64,000 nt of DNA, taken from positions 620,001-684,000 of the forward strand of contig DASPNR010000031.1 in assembly GCA_035626395.1 (NCBI GenBank). The letters are read 5' to 3'. The notes beneath the pieces are model-generated. The model was not told where the DNA came from. It saw nothing but the letters and a program-made list of their open reading frames with translations, and searched no databases. Position 1 is the stretch's first letter. The number at the start of each line of letters is the position of its first letter. The position numbers were made by a program, and so were the translations under genes. Source of the stretch: Candidatus Limnocylindrales bacterium (GTDB lineage Bacteria; Desulfobacterota; Binatia; UBA1149; CAITLU01). Positions 44,750-54,281 of the stretch are shown here, piece by piece.

Positions 44750-45742
44750 CTATTCGAGCACGCGCGCGACCAGCACCGTGGCGTCGTCGCGGCTGCGGCG
44801 GAAATCACGATACAGCACCGCCGCCACCACCGCCGGATGACAGGTAACGAGACCAGGATAATCCGCAAGGTTCCAGCGCGTGGCCACGCCGTCCGAATGC
44901 ATCACCAGCAGCGTGCCCGGAAGGCACGGGTACTCGAGCTCCCGCAGGTTCCGGATCTGCGCGCCGACGGTGCCGTTGTGGGAGAACAGGCCGCGCGAGG
45001 CGCCCTCGTGAATGAGCGCTCCGGAGATGTTGCCGATGCCGCCGTAGCGGACCGTGGCCGATCCGTGGGCGATCTGCGCGACGGCCACCGCTCCGCCGCG
45101 AGTCTGCGTCATGCGCTCATTGGCCAGTGCGATGATGGAGGCCGGTGATGCCGTCGCAACGCAGTCGAATGCCGCCAGGGCGGCTTCGGTCGCAAGCGCT
45201 GCCTGCGGTCCGTGCCCGAGCCCGTCGACGACCATGATCGTCGTCGCGTCCTTGCCGGAGTGGCACGCCCATCCGTCGCCGCAGACCTGCTCGCCGGGAT
45301 AGGGGAGGCACACGGCGGCGACGGCCACTTGGTGCTCGGCCTTGCCGACGCGTGCGACGACGACCGTGCCGCGGCCGGGATGGGAGAAGGCATCGAAGAG
45401 ATCGGATTGCCGCTGGACGGCGCCCAGGCCATTGCCCGCCGTGCCGGCCGTCGAGAAGCCGTCGGCCATGCACCTGTCGAGGTCGCGCATGCCGGGGCCG
45501 GAGTCGATGGCGATGACCTCGATGATGGGCGAGGCCTCCGTGCCCACGCGCTGCAGCAGAATCTGGCCGCCGCGGGCGTGCAGAAGCGCGTTGGTGGCCA
45601 GCTCGCTTACGATGATGCCGACGCGCCCGGCGGCGCTCTCGCCGACGCCGGCATCGCCGCACAGCGCGGCGGCCCGGCGGCGCGCTTCGCCGATCTGGCT
45701 GCGCTCCTCGATGGCGATGCGGTGGGTGCAAATGCGCAGCAC
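44750..45742 (-). CDS. Fused anti-sigma-type ATPase and SpoIIE-family phosphatase (RsbX-like)
   Basis: A 330-residue protein. The N-terminal ~130 residues form a GHKL ATPase like RsbT/RsbW (ELATNALLHA for the N box, DSGPGMRD for G1, GNGLGAVQR for G2). The C-terminal ~190 residues form a SpoIIE/PP2C-type phosphatase (CGDGWAC, VVDGLGHG, MHSDGVA). In stressosome systems RsbX is the phosphatase that resets RsbS and RsbR; the fused ATPase domain is an addition found in some non-Firmicute operons. The GTG at 45742 starts eight bases after the RsbT stop. It is encoded between RsbT and the kinase gene. Confidence 0.85.
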   Translation of the reverse strand: MLRICTHRIAIEERSQIGEARRRAAALCGDAGVGESAAGRVGIIVSELATNALLHARGGQILLQRVGTEASPIIEVIAIDSGPGMRDLDRCMADGFSTAGTAGNGLGAVQRQSDLFDAFSHPGRGTVVVARVGKAEHQVAVAAVCLPYPGEQVCGDGWACHSGKDATTIMVVDGLGHGPQAALATEAALAAFDCVATASPASIIALANERMTQTRGGAVAVAQIAHGSATVRYGGIGNISGALIHEGASRGLFSHNGTVGAQIRNLRELEYPCLPGTLLVMHSDGVATRWNLADYPGLVTCHPAVVAAVLYRDFRRSRDDATVLVARVLE

Positions 45743-45750
45743 GTCCTTCT

Positions 45751-46155
45751 CTACTTCCAGCGCGTGATCGCCACGCGCGTTCCCTTTCCGACCTCGGAGG
45801 TGATCTCGAATTCGTTGACCAGCCGCTTGGCGCCCGGAAGGCCCTTGCCGAGGCCGGCGCCGGTGGTCCATCCGTCGGTCATCGCCAGCTCGAGGTCGCG
45901 GATGCCGGGACCCTGATCCTCGAAGGTCAGGCGCAGGCCGACGCGTGCGCCGTCGGCGAGCACTTCCCACCGCATGATCCCACCGTTGCCGTACAGCACC
46001 GCATTGCGCGCCAGCTCGCTGGCTGCGGTGATCATCTTGGTCTGATCGACGAGGCTGAAGGCGAGATCCTGCGTCAGCGCGCGGATCTGCTGGCGGCTGA
46101 GCACGACGTCGCTCGCCGACCGGATCGGCATGACGTCACTCTTCAGGATCGCCAT
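45751..46155 (-). CDS. rsbT: RsbT-like switch serine/threonine kinase
   Basis: A 134-residue GHKL kinase. RsbT phosphorylates RsbS and RsbR in the stressosome and, when released, activates a downstream partner. The N box (ELARNAVLYG, N51), G1 (EDQGPGIRD, D80) and the G2 region (GAGLGKGLPGAKRL) are present. The ATG at 46155 lies inside the end of the RsbS gene, overlapping by 20 bases; this fits the usual rsbR-rsbS-rsbT coupling. No RsbU or sigma-B-type gene is in the window, so its downstream target is unknown. Confidence 0.92.
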   Translation of the reverse strand: MAILKSDVMPIRSASDVVLSRQQIRALTQDLAFSLVDQTKMITAASELARNAVLYGNGGIMRWEVLADGARVGLRLTFEDQGPGIRDLELAMTDGWTTGAGLGKGLPGAKRLVNEFEITSEVGKGTRVAITRWK

Positions 46156-46522
46156 GGACGCTCTCGGACGCGAAGTGCGCGCGAAGCAGGGCCATTCCCT
46201 TCTCGACGTTGAGCGCCGTCTGCACCCCGGCCAGCGACAGACCCAGCTCCACCAGCGTGATCGCCACGGCTGGCTGCATGCCGACCAGCACCGTCCTCGC
46301 ATCCAGGATGTGCGTCATGGCGGCGGTGTTCGTGATCATGCGGCCGATGAAGGAGTCGACGATCTCGAGCGCGGAGATGTCGATGAGGACGCCCTTGGCG
46401 CCCGTTTGCATGATCTTGTCCGTAAGATTGTCCTGCAGCGTCTGCGCGAGCTCGTCGTGCATCTCCACCTGTATGGTGACCAGGAGGATGGGCCCCATGC
46501 GCAAGATCGGTATGCGTTCCAT
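46136..46522 (-). CDS. rsbS: RsbS-like STAS scaffold protein
   Basis: A 128-residue single STAS domain. The segment DISALEIVDSFIGRM holds S57, matching the serine phosphorylated by RsbT in RsbS. With RsbR it forms the stressosome shell that holds RsbT. The ATG at 46522 starts two bases after the RsbR stop, and the 3' end overlaps rsbT. Confidence 0.93.
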   Translation of the reverse strand: MERIPILRMGPILLVTIQVEMHDELAQTLQDNLTDKIMQTGAKGVLIDISALEIVDSFIGRMITNTAAMTHILDARTVLVGMQPAVAITLVELGLSLAGVQTALNVEKGMALLRAHFASESVHGDPEE

Positions 46523-46524
46523 GA

Positions 46525-47394
46525 TCAGTCCGCCGCCTGCCTGCGCGTCGCCGTGTTGCGAGTGACCGTGTAGCCGACGCGCCGGAGCGCCAGCGCCAGC
46601 GCGTCGGCCAGCGTCGACTTGGTGACCACGCCCTGCAGATCCACGCCGAGGTGCACGATGGTCTGCGCGATCTGCGGCCGCACGCCGCTGACGATGCAGT
46701 CGGCGCCCATCAGCCGGATCGCCGTCACCGTCTTGAGCAGATGCTGCGCCACCAGCGTATCGACCGTGGGTACGCCGGTGATGTCGATGATGGCCAGCTC
46801 GGAGCCGGTGTCGACGATCCGCTGCAGCAGGGACTCCATCACCACCTGCGTTCGCGAGCTGTCGAGCGTGCCGATCATGGGCAGTGCCAGCACGCCATCC
46901 CACAGCTTGACCACCGGCGTGGACAGCTCGAGCAGCTCGAGCTGCTGGCGCTGGATGACGTCCTCGCGCGTGCGCTGGTAGGAACGAACCGTGTAAAGGC
47001 CGAGGTCGTCGACGATCGTGCTGATGCGCCAGGTCGTGGCTGCCAGGTCGCCCGGCGCGTTCGCGTACTGGCGCTGGGTCAGGTCGAACAGCGGCTTCTT
47101 GAGCGAGAACAGGAAGGTGGCCGTTTCCGAGGACGAGAAGCCCTGCAGACAGCGCGAGCGCGAGATGTCCTCGAGGAAATCGCGCATCGCCGACCACGAG
47201 GGGGATTCCAGATCGTCGGTGCCGGTGGCGATCGCTTTGGTCAGCAGCTGCAGGAACTCTCGGGTCTGCGCGTGCAGCTCGGAGGTCGAGATCTTCTTCG
47301 ACGATGTTCTTTCCAGCTCCGTCTGCCACTGGCGCAGCACCGTGTCCTGGTTCTGCTCGAGAAGGGCCGCAACATCGGTGGTCGGATCGGGCAT
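46525..47394 (-). CDS. rsbR: RsbR-like stressosome sensor protein
   Basis: A 289-residue protein with an N-terminal helical domain (1-155, globin-like in RsbR proteins; no heme ligand is claimed here) and a C-terminal STAS domain. T176 in LPMIGTLDSSRT and T213 in VPTVDTLVAQ match the two threonines phosphorylated by RsbT in characterised RsbR. The N-terminal domain is the presumed signal input. It is the first gene of a six-gene operon: rsbR, rsbS, rsbT, ATPase-phosphatase, kinase, hybrid kinase. Confidence 0.92.
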   Translation of the reverse strand: MPDPTTDVAALLEQNQDTVLRQWQTELERTSSKKISTSELHAQTREFLQLLTKAIATGTDDLESPSWSAMRDFLEDISRSRCLQGFSSSETATFLFSLKKPLFDLTQRQYANAPGDLAATTWRISTIVDDLGLYTVRSYQRTREDVIQRQQLELLELSTPVVKLWDGVLALPMIGTLDSSRTQVVMESLLQRIVDTGSELAIIDITGVPTVDTLVAQHLLKTVTAIRLMGADCIVSGVRPQIAQTIVHLGVDLQGVVTKSTLADALALALRRVGYTVTRNTATRRQAAD

Positions 47395-47701
47395 ACAAGT
47401 GTCCTCACGCATTCGTCTGGGCACTGCCGCGGCGGCGGTGCTTGAATGTCCTGTTCGCGACGGTGTCGGTTCCGCTCGAGCCTGCCGGCCATCCCGCCCG
47501 TTGCATTGGCAGGACCTGGCGCCTCCGTGGCCTTGCTCGGATCGCAGGCCGCTTCCTTGTCTCAATGCCGCTGCACGGTCGAGAGCGCCAACGAACGACC
47601 CACCCCTCCAAGGGACGGCGGCTCGTACGAACGGCAGCGTTCCAACCTCGGAACGTTGCGACGCGGCTCCGCTCTCGCACTGACGATGCTGCGGGCCTCG
47701 A
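47395..47701. other. Intergenic region upstream of rsbR
   Basis: About 300 bases between the end of the thioredoxin-reductase-like gene and the rsbR start. It should hold the stressosome promoter. No coding sequence, hairpin or recognisable operator was seen in it. Confidence 0.4.
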
Positions 47702-48619
47702 TCAGGCGTAGTTGGGAGGCAACGAATTGTGGACCGCCGTGGCGGCCGTCGCCGCATGGGCTGTGCCGACGCTCATCTGATTCAGGGCATTGACCAGGTC
47801 GCCGGCTGCGTACAAGCCCGGAATCGACGTCTGCTGGTGGTCATCGACCAGAAGCTCGCCGTTCTCGTCATGGTCGGCTCCGAGCGTGATCGCCAGGCCG
47901 GTTCGCGCCTTGCAGCCCAGCATCGGATACAGCGTGTCGAAGATCCTGCGCTGGCCGCTCTCGAACGTGACGACCACTCCCGCATCCTCGTTGGCGCTGA
48001 TGGCGCGGACCGGATCGGTCACCACGCGCACGCCGGTGTTCTCGAGCTCGAGGCGCGACCGCTCGTCGCCGCTCTGCTGGACGATCAAGGTCAGGCGCGA
48101 CGTGTAGGTGCGCAGGAACGTCGCGTGGCTGAGACCGCTTGCCGGATCGGGAACGAAGACCGCCACGTTCTTGTCCACGACCTCGAAAGCGTCGCAGATC
48201 GGGCACCAGCGCACGCGGCCGGCCAGCGTCGCCTGCCGGAGGTCGGGGATCTCGACGCAGTTGTCGATGACGCCGCTGGCGAGGATCACGGTGCGGGCAC
48301 GGATCGTGTCGGCGCCGACGGAGGCGACGAAGAGATCGCCGGTCTTTTGCAAAGCCTCCACACAGCCGGTGCGGATCCTGGTCCCGTACCGCTGGGCCTG
48401 CTCGCGAAGCCGCGAGAGCAGCTCGCCCCCGGCGATGCCGTCGGGAAAGCCGGGAAAGTTGTGGGTCACCGGGATCAGCGCCGCGCGGCTGTCGCCGGCG
48501 TCGACGACCAGAAAGCGGCGGCGATAGCGAGCCAGGTAGATGGCGGCGGTCAGGCCGGCCGGACCACCGCCGACGATCAGGCAATCCAGCGGCGCCGCAG
48601 TGGTGTCGTTCGCCGTCAT
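47702..48619 (-). CDS. Thioredoxin-reductase-like flavoprotein
   Basis: A 305-residue FAD oxidoreductase of the thioredoxin reductase fold. FAD binding is shown by [13 protein letters not shown] (residues 14-26) and [13 protein letters not shown] near the C-terminus. The redox pair is C139 and C142 (WCPICDAF). The second dinucleotide site, which in TrxR reads GGGxxA for NADPH, is [13 protein letters not shown] here and lacks those glycines, so the electron donor may differ. The ATG at 48619 places the FAD motif at the usual distance. It is transcribed divergently from the flavin monooxygenase gene. Confidence 0.85.
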   Translation of the reverse strand: MTANDTTAAPLDCLIVGGGPAGLTAAIYLARYRRRFLVVDAGDSRAALIPVTHNFPGFPDGIAGGELLSRLREQAQRYGTRIRTGCVEALQKTGDLFVASVGADTIRARTVILASGVIDNCVEIPDLRQATLAGRVRWCPICDAFEVVDKNVAVFVPDPASGLSHATFLRTYTSRLTLIVQQSGDERSRLELENTGVRVVTDPVRAISANEDAGVVVTFESGQRRIFDTLYPMLGCKARTGLAITLGADHDENGELLVDDHQQTSIPGLYAAGDLVNALNQMSVGTAHAATAATAVHNSLPPNYA

Positions 48620-48775
48620 AAAGGGGAGGCGCCGGGCGGGCGCCGCAGAATCCGAGCCTAACATGCATGGCGGCGATAGCCGGTCGTGCCGGGCCCTTCG
48701 CGGCACCGACCGGGGAGGAGAACCTCATTCTCTGCGCAGGTGCGGGCGTGCCTGGAGCCGGCGGTGTTTTGGAAA

Positions 48776-48793
48776 CTTGACGCCGGCGTCAAG
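48776..48793. promoter_or_regulatory. Perfect 18-bp palindrome, candidate operator
   Basis: CTTGACGCCGGCGTCAAG is its own reverse complement. It lies in the divergent gap between the thioredoxin-reductase-like gene and the flavin monooxygenase, about 86 bases before the latter start. Perfect palindromes of this length and composition are typical of TetR-family operators; no regulator gene is adjacent in the window. Confidence 0.6.
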
Positions 48794-48878
48794 GGCGTGT
48801 ACCCAAGAGCTATCCATCCCGCCCGCCGCACGCCCGCGGCCACCGCGCGGACCGCCAAGGCCGCGACGAGGAGGCACC

Positions 48879-50429
48879 ATGCCCGAGCCCGCCGCCCGCC
48901 CCGAGCATTTCGACGTAGCCATTGTGGGTGCCGGACTCTCCGGCATCGGCGCCGCCTATCACCTGCAGACGCGATGCCCGGGCAAGACCTACGCCATCCT
49001 GGAGGGCCGTGACGCCATCGGCGGCACCTGGGACCTGTTCCGCTATCCAGGCATCCGCTCCGACAGCGACATGTACACCCTCGGCTATTCCTTCAAGCCG
49101 TGGCGGGCGGCCAGGGCCATCGCCGACGGCCCATCGATCCTTCAGTACGTGCGCGAGACGGCGCAGGACAACGGCATCGACGAGCACATCCGGTTCCGCC
49201 ATCTGGTCCGGCGCGTGTCGTGGTCGAGCCACGACGCGCGGTGGACGGTGGAAGCCGAATGCGACGGCCGCACCGTCTCGCTGACGTGCAGCTTCCTCTT
49301 CATGTGCGCCGGCTACTATCGCTACAGCGACGGGTATACGCCCGACTTCGCCGGAATGGACGCCTACGAAGGGCGCCTGGTGCATCCGCAGAAGTGGCCG
49401 CAGGACCTCGACTACGGCGGCAAGCGGGTGATCGTCATCGGAAGCGGCGCCACGGCCGTCACTCTGGTGCCCGCGATGGCACGGACCGCGGCGCACGTGA
49501 CGATGCTGCAGCGCTCGCCGACGTACGTGGTTTCGCGTCCGGGCGAGGACGCCATCGCCAACTGGCTGCGCACGGTCCTGCCCGCAACGACGGCGTATGC
49601 GCTGACGCGCTGGAAGAACGTCCTGCTGCAGCTCTTCTTCTACAACTGGGCGCGCTCGCGGCCCGAGCGCGTCAAGCGGGCGCTGGTCGCCAAGGTGCGC
49701 GAGATTCTCGGCCCCGATTACGACGTCGCCACCCACTTCACGCCGCGCTACAACCCGTGGGACCAGCGCCTCTGCCTCGTCCCTGACGACGACCTGTTCG
49801 ACGCGATCAAGCAGGGCAGCGCCTCGGTGGAGACGGGCCACATCGAGACCTTCACCAGGACCGGCGTTCGTCTGACCGATGGGCGCGAGCTGGAAGCCGA
49901 CATCATCGTCACGGCAACGGGGCTGGTGCTGGAGCTGCTCGGCGGGAGCGAGGTCTTCGTCGACGGCCAGCGCATCGAGTTCAGTCGCACGCTCACCTAC
50001 AAGGGCATGATGTACAGCGACGTGCCCAACCTCGCCTCCGCGTTCGGCTACACCAATGCTTCCTGGACGCTCAAGTGCGATCTGACCTGCGAGTACGTGT
50101 GCCGCCTGCTGCGCCACATGGACCGCGGCGGCTACGTGCAGGCCACGCCCCGCCTGACCGAGCCCATGGAGACCGAGCCGTGGCTCGATTTCACCTCGGG
50201 CTACGTGCAGCGCTCGGTCGCGCGCTTCCCACGGCAGGGCAAGCGTACGCCCTGGCGCCTGCATCAGAACTACGCGCGCGACCTGGCGATGATCCGCTTC
50301 GGAGCGATCGACGACGGCGTCATGGAGTTTCGCGGTGGCGTGCCGGACGACCGGCAGCGCTCGTTGCGGCCGTTGCCGGCGCCCGCGCTCATTCCCCGCG
50401 CTTCTGGATGTTTGCCCACTCGTCCTTGA
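48879..50429 (+). CDS. FAD-containing Baeyer-Villiger-type monooxygenase
   Basis: A 516-residue class B flavin monooxygenase. FAD site: [14 protein letters not shown] (16-29). NADPH site: [13 protein letters not shown] (184-196). Between them, [12 protein letters not shown] (163-174) matches the Baeyer-Villiger fingerprint [FY]xGxxxHxxxW[PD]. Such enzymes insert oxygen into ketones or oxidise soft heteroatoms with NADPH and O2. The ATG at 48879 has GAGGAGG upstream. Its 3' end overlaps the convergent glnS 3' end by about 40 bases. The substrate is unknown; the gene is probably controlled through the palindrome upstream. Confidence 0.88.
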   Translation: MPEPAARPEHFDVAIVGAGLSGIGAAYHLQTRCPGKTYAILEGRDAIGGTWDLFRYPGIRSDSDMYTLGYSFKPWRAARAIADGPSILQYVRETAQDNGIDEHIRFRHLVRRVSWSSHDARWTVEAECDGRTVSLTCSFLFMCAGYYRYSDGYTPDFAGMDAYEGRLVHPQKWPQDLDYGGKRVIVIGSGATAVTLVPAMARTAAHVTMLQRSPTYVVSRPGEDAIANWLRTVLPATTAYALTRWKNVLLQLFFYNWARSRPERVKRALVAKVREILGPDYDVATHFTPRYNPWDQRLCLVPDDDLFDAIKQGSASVETGHIETFTRTGVRLTDGRELEADIIVTATGLVLELLGGSEVFVDGQRIEFSRTLTYKGMMYSDVPNLASAFGYTNASWTLKCDLTCEYVCRLLRHMDRGGYVQATPRLTEPMETEPWLDFTSGYVQRSVARFPRQGKRTPWRLHQNYARDLAMIRFGAIDDGVMEFRGGVPDDRQRSLRPLPAPALIPRASGCLPTRP

Positions 50430-52233
50430 GGGTCACCGTGCGGTTGAACACGGGGCGGGCGGAAGTCGAATCGGGGTCGACGCAGAAGTAGCCGAGACGC
50501 TCGAACTGATAACGCTCGCCGGGGGTGGCCGAGGCCAGAACCGGCTCGAGCCTGGCATCATCGATCACTTCCAGGGATTTCGCGTTGAGCTGCTCGAACG
50601 GCGAGCGGCCTTCCTCGACCTGCGCCGGATTGTCGACGCTGAAGAGCGTGTCGTAGAGGCGAACCTCGCCCTGCACCGCGGTCTCGGCGGCGACCCAGTG
50701 CAGCGTCGCCTTGACCTTGCGACCGTCGGGCGAGTTGCCGCCGCGGCTGGCCGGATCGTACGTGCAGCGCAGCTCCACGATGTTGCCGGCCTCGTCCTTC
50801 ACGGCCTGGCGGCAGGTGATGAAGTAGGCGTAGCGCAGGCGCACTTCGCGGCCCGGCGCCAGACGGAAGAATTTCTTGGGCGGGTCCTCCATGAAGTCGT
50901 CACGCTCGATGTAGAGCTCGCGGCCGAACGGCACGATGCGCGTGCCCGCGGAGGCGTCCTCGGGGTTGTTGATCGCTTCGAGCTCGTCGGTCTGCCCTTC
51001 CGGCCAGTTCTCGATGACGACCTTGAGCGGACGCAGCACCGCCATCACGCGCGGCGCGGTGCGGTTGAGCTCGCTGCGCACCTCGTACTCGAGCTGGCCG
51101 AGCTGCACGAGGTTGTCGCGCCTGGCCACGCCGATGCTCTCGCAGAAGGCGCGCAGCGCCTGCGGCGGATAGCCGCGCCGGCGCATGCCCGAGATCGTCG
51201 GCATGCGCGGGTCGTCCCAGCCCTTGACGTGACCGCCTTCGACGAGGCCGCGCAGGATGCGCTTGCTCATCACCGTGCGCGTCAGATTCAGCCGCGCGAA
51301 CTCGTACTGGCGAGGCCGCGCGTTCTTGCCGAGCGGCGTCAGGTCGACGTTGTCGAGGACCCAGTCGTACAGCGCACGGTTGGGCACGAATTCGAGCGTG
51401 CAGATCGAGTGCGTCACGCCTTCGATGGCGTCCGAGAGGCAGTGCGCGAAGTCGTACATCGGATAAATGCACCAGGCATCGCCGGTGCGGTGGTGCGAGG
51501 AGTGCTGGATGCGATACAGCACCGGGTCGCGCATGACGATGTTGGGCGAGGCCATGTCGATGCGGGCGCGCAGCGTGCGCGCGCCGTTCGGGAACTCGCC
51601 GGCTCGCATCCGCCGGAACAGGTCGAGGCTCTCCTGCCCGGAACGGTCACGGTAGGGGCTGGGGCGCCCTGGCTCGGTCAGAGTGCCGCGATACTCGCGC
51701 AGCTCGTCGGCCGAAAGGTCGCAGACGAACGCCTTGCCCTTCCCGATCAGTTCCTCGGCGAACAGATAGATGCGCTCGAAGTAGTCGGCCGCGTGGTAGA
51801 AGTGCGCTCCCCAGTCGAAGCCGAGCCAGCGCACGTCCTCCATGATGGCCTGGACGTACTCGACGTCCTCCCTGCTCGGATTCGTGTCGTCCATGCGCAG
51901 GTGACAGCGGCCGCCGAACTCGGCAGCGACGCCGAAGTTGAGGACGATCGATTTGGCGTGGCCGACGTGGAGATAGCCGTTGGGCTCGGGAGGAAAGCGG
52001 GTCACGACGGCGCCGCCGTTGCGGCCCGCCGCGACATCGGAGGCGATGATCTGTCGGATGAAATCGCCGCCGCCGCCGGCCTCGCCTCGTGCGCCCGCGG
52101 GCCCCGGTGACGATGCGCTCGCGCCCGCGGGCGCTGGGGATTCGTTCGCGCCGGTGGGAGCCGCCGCCGATGCGGTCGTGCCGATGGCGGCGCCGCTTGA
52201 TGCAGGCGCAGAAGGTTTATTCGGCGTGGACAC
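50389..52233 (-). CDS. glnS: Glutamine--tRNA ligase
   Basis: A class I aminoacyl-tRNA synthetase that charges tRNA-Gln. In the 614-residue protein the catalytic Rossmann fold has [15 protein letters not shown] (HVGH at 89-92) and MSK (322-324, in VMSKRIL). The C-terminal anticodon-binding beta-barrels follow ([23 protein letters not shown]). The GTG at 52233 starts the protein. Its first ~56 residues are Ala/Pro/Gly/Ser-rich low-complexity sequence absent from typical GlnRS. Possession of GlnRS implies direct charging of Gln. Confidence 0.95.
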   Translation of the reverse strand: MSTPNKPSAPASSGAAIGTTASAAAPTGANESPAPAGASASSPGPAGARGEAGGGGDFIRQIIASDVAAGRNGGAVVTRFPPEPNGYLHVGHAKSIVLNFGVAAEFGGRCHLRMDDTNPSREDVEYVQAIMEDVRWLGFDWGAHFYHAADYFERIYLFAEELIGKGKAFVCDLSADELREYRGTLTEPGRPSPYRDRSGQESLDLFRRMRAGEFPNGARTLRARIDMASPNIVMRDPVLYRIQHSSHHRTGDAWCIYPMYDFAHCLSDAIEGVTHSICTLEFVPNRALYDWVLDNVDLTPLGKNARPRQYEFARLNLTRTVMSKRILRGLVEGGHVKGWDDPRMPTISGMRRRGYPPQALRAFCESIGVARRDNLVQLGQLEYEVRSELNRTAPRVMAVLRPLKVVIENWPEGQTDELEAINNPEDASAGTRIVPFGRELYIERDDFMEDPPKKFFRLAPGREVRLRYAYFITCRQAVKDEAGNIVELRCTYDPASRGGNSPDGRKVKATLHWVAAETAVQGEVRLYDTLFSVDNPAQVEEGRSPFEQLNAKSLEVIDDARLEPVLASATPGERYQFERLGYFCVDPDSTSARPVFNRTVTLKDEWANIQKRGE

Positions 52234-52364
52234 GAAGACTCCCGCAGCGAAGCGTCGCCGGTCTATATGCGGGACGGGGAGGGGGGACAAAATTCGCGGC
52301 GGGCGGCCGGCCGTCTCGCAACACGCAGGAGATCGGCCAGCCCCCTTGCCGCCGCCGGGCCCGC

Positions 52365-52643
52365 TCAGCCGTGCCCCCCAGGGACCGGCGCCTCGTGAGG
52401 CGGGACCATCGTCGCAGCAATGGAATGGATCGACGATGCCTGCGCCTCTGCCACAACGGCGGGTCGCGACACGGCGGGCGAGAGAGATCCTACGCGTGTG
52501 GCCTTGCGGAAGGGATAGGCGGGATGGGCGTCGCGGGCCGCCGGCTCCTGCTTCGCCCACGTCCCCGAGGTGCAGCCCGAGGAGGTCAGCAACACGAATG
52601 CCGCCATGCTTGCCGCCAGCAGCAGCGTGCAGGACTCCATCAT
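52365..52643 (-). CDS. Small putative lipoprotein
   Basis: A 92-residue protein starting [24 protein letters not shown], a hydrophobic leader ending in a Cys that could be lipidated, although SSGC is a weak lipobox. The remainder is short and without known domain. The ATG at 52643 has GAAGGA upstream. An ATG at 52760 would add 39 Arg-rich residues and is less likely. The existence of the gene is uncertain. Confidence 0.4.
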   Translation of the reverse strand: MMESCTLLLAASMAAFVLLTSSGCTSGTWAKQEPAARDAHPAYPFRKATRVGSLSPAVSRPAVVAEAQASSIHSIAATMVPPHEAPVPGGHG

Positions 52644-52907
52644 CGACCGTCCTTCGGGAGAGTGCGCGACCTGGGCGAAGCGCGCGTGCGCGCCCGCGGC
52701 GTCAGCGTGAAATCTTCTGCTCGATTGGTGCCGCCGGATTGCGGCCTCGGTTCGTTTCATCGCCTTGTCCTCGGCTTCGCGAGCCTGGATCGCGAAGCGT
52801 CTGCCGCGCCGCAGCGGCGCGGTGACGGGTGACGAGGCAACGTCCGGACTCGATCAAACTCCTGCGAGTCGCGCGCGTCAAGGCATTTTCGTCATGCCGT
52901 TCGGCGC

Positions 52908-52948
52908 AAAAAAAGGGACGCCGCAGTGCGCGGCGTCCCTCGATTTTT
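52908..52948 (-). terminator. Strong rho-independent terminator
   Basis: A 10-bp perfect stem (GGGACGCCGC at 52915-52924, GCGGCGTCCC at 52930-52939) with a 5-base loop. On the minus strand it is followed by seven T residues. It lies about 20 bases beyond the stop of the small Gly-rich membrane protein and is its likely terminator. A T-run on the other side (CGATTTTT) may make it bidirectional. Confidence 0.85.
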
Positions 52949-52962
52949 CCGTCTCTGGCGGC

Positions 52963-53154
52963 CTACTGCCCGCCGCCACCGCCTCCGCCGCCGCCGGGCA
53001 CCGGCGTATCGATCTTGACGTCGATGTCCTTGCTCCCTGCGTCGCCGCCGCCGCCAACGATGCCGGAGCGGAAGGCGAGGAAGCCGACGACGACCACGAT
53101 CACGAAGATCGCGACGATCGCGACTGGTCCGCTGCTGCTGCCACTGTCTGCCAT
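52963..53154 (-). CDS. Small single-pass membrane protein with Gly-rich tail
   Basis: A 63-residue protein: a short Ser/Gly N-terminus, one transmembrane helix (VAIVAIFVIVVVVGFLAF, about 11-28), then a soluble part with DIDVKIDTPVP and nine consecutive Gly before the last residue. GGAGG lies about eight bases before the ATG at 53154, and a strong terminator follows the stop, so it is a real, independently expressed gene. The function is unknown. Confidence 0.75.
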   Translation of the reverse strand: MADSGSSSGPVAIVAIFVIVVVVGFLAFRSGIVGGGGDAGSKDIDVKIDTPVPGGGGGGGGGQ

Positions 53155-54281
53155 GAACGTATCCTCCGTCTTGTTGTGGCTCGACCGCATGAGTCGTGGC
53201 GAGCCCGAGATTCAGGGGGATACCGGACAACAAGGAAGCGTCCGGAACACCTGACTACGCTGTCGACGATGGCACTGCCCCGGCAAAACCGTCAACGCAC
53301 CTGCCGTCGATCCGATCCCCATCAGGCGAGGCGCAAAAGAGGCTGGTCCGGCGGGCCCTTGCCGCGTGAAGTGAAACGGTCCGGTTGAACGGCAAAACAC
53401 GCCAATGCCGAAGCGGCAGGCATGCCGGCTGCCGCGGACGCAGCCCGGCAGTCGAGCCCGGATTGTGGCGCTGGCAGCGCAGGCCGGCGGGAAACGGCAT
53501 GCCTTGATACGGGGTTGCCCACCCACCCGCGACGTCGCAGGTTTCGAATTGGGAGGGATGACCCAGGCGGCGTCGGGCAGGAAAAGCGCGACAGAAAAAA
53601 AGGAGCGGGAGGGGACGAGCACACCGGCCAACCTCTGGCCGGGAGGAGTGCAGAAGACTCTTTATGGGACGTACGAGCCGGCGTGCCCAGCTCGAGAGAC
53701 TTCGTTTGCCAGAGGTTGACCGGTGCGCGAGGCGGATAGTGGTGTTCTCGTCCTCACACGTCAACATCGCCGCGGTGCGAGTGCGGGGCGTGCCAGGCCC
53801 GACCTGCGTGCACGTGGTGGCCGAAGCTGCCGCGCCACGCGCGCCGAAGCCTGCCGGCAATGTCGCCGCAGCAAGACCGCTCGGCGGTGGTGCCGATAAT
53901 TCAAAGCGTTAGGCAGGGCTGCTGCTTCGCCGGCGCGCGCCCGCCGATCCGGCGCCGCGGCCGCGGTTGCCGTCGGTCGTGCAGGACATGAGCAGTCGAC
54001 GATGACGCCTGCTCCACAGACCACCACACCCGCAAAAGCAGGGTGCGGGCCGATGCCCGCGCTTTTCGCGCAAACATCGCCCGCACCGCGCTTCCCGCGC
54101 CGTAACGGACCACCTGCTGCCGCCATGGACCGCCTGCGCGCCGCAGCGTTGGCCTCCCCCCGAAAACCAGCGCGGCGACGCGCACCTCCCGGCGATCCTC
54201 CTCCCCCTGTTCTCAGGCAGCCCGCCCGCCGGCGCCTCGAAGGCGAAGCATCTGCCGGCGACGCTCCGTTGCCGCGGGAAG
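53155..54281. other. Gene-poor region
   Basis: About 1.1 kb with no supported gene. Open frames here are Arg/Ala/Pro-rich and look like chance products of high G+C. A run of purines (ACAGAAAAAAAGGAGCGGGAGG around 53590-53612) and a short hairpin (CCGGCC/GGCCGG at 53624-53642) are the only visible features. Together with the decayed gene near 55.4 kb it suggests a region losing genes. Confidence 0.45.

Noticed and set aside
53500..53560. tRNA-like sequence around GCAGGTTTCGAATTGG
   Set aside because: The T-arm-like phrase is not followed by an acceptor stem, and no matching D-arm or anticodon arm could be drawn upstream.
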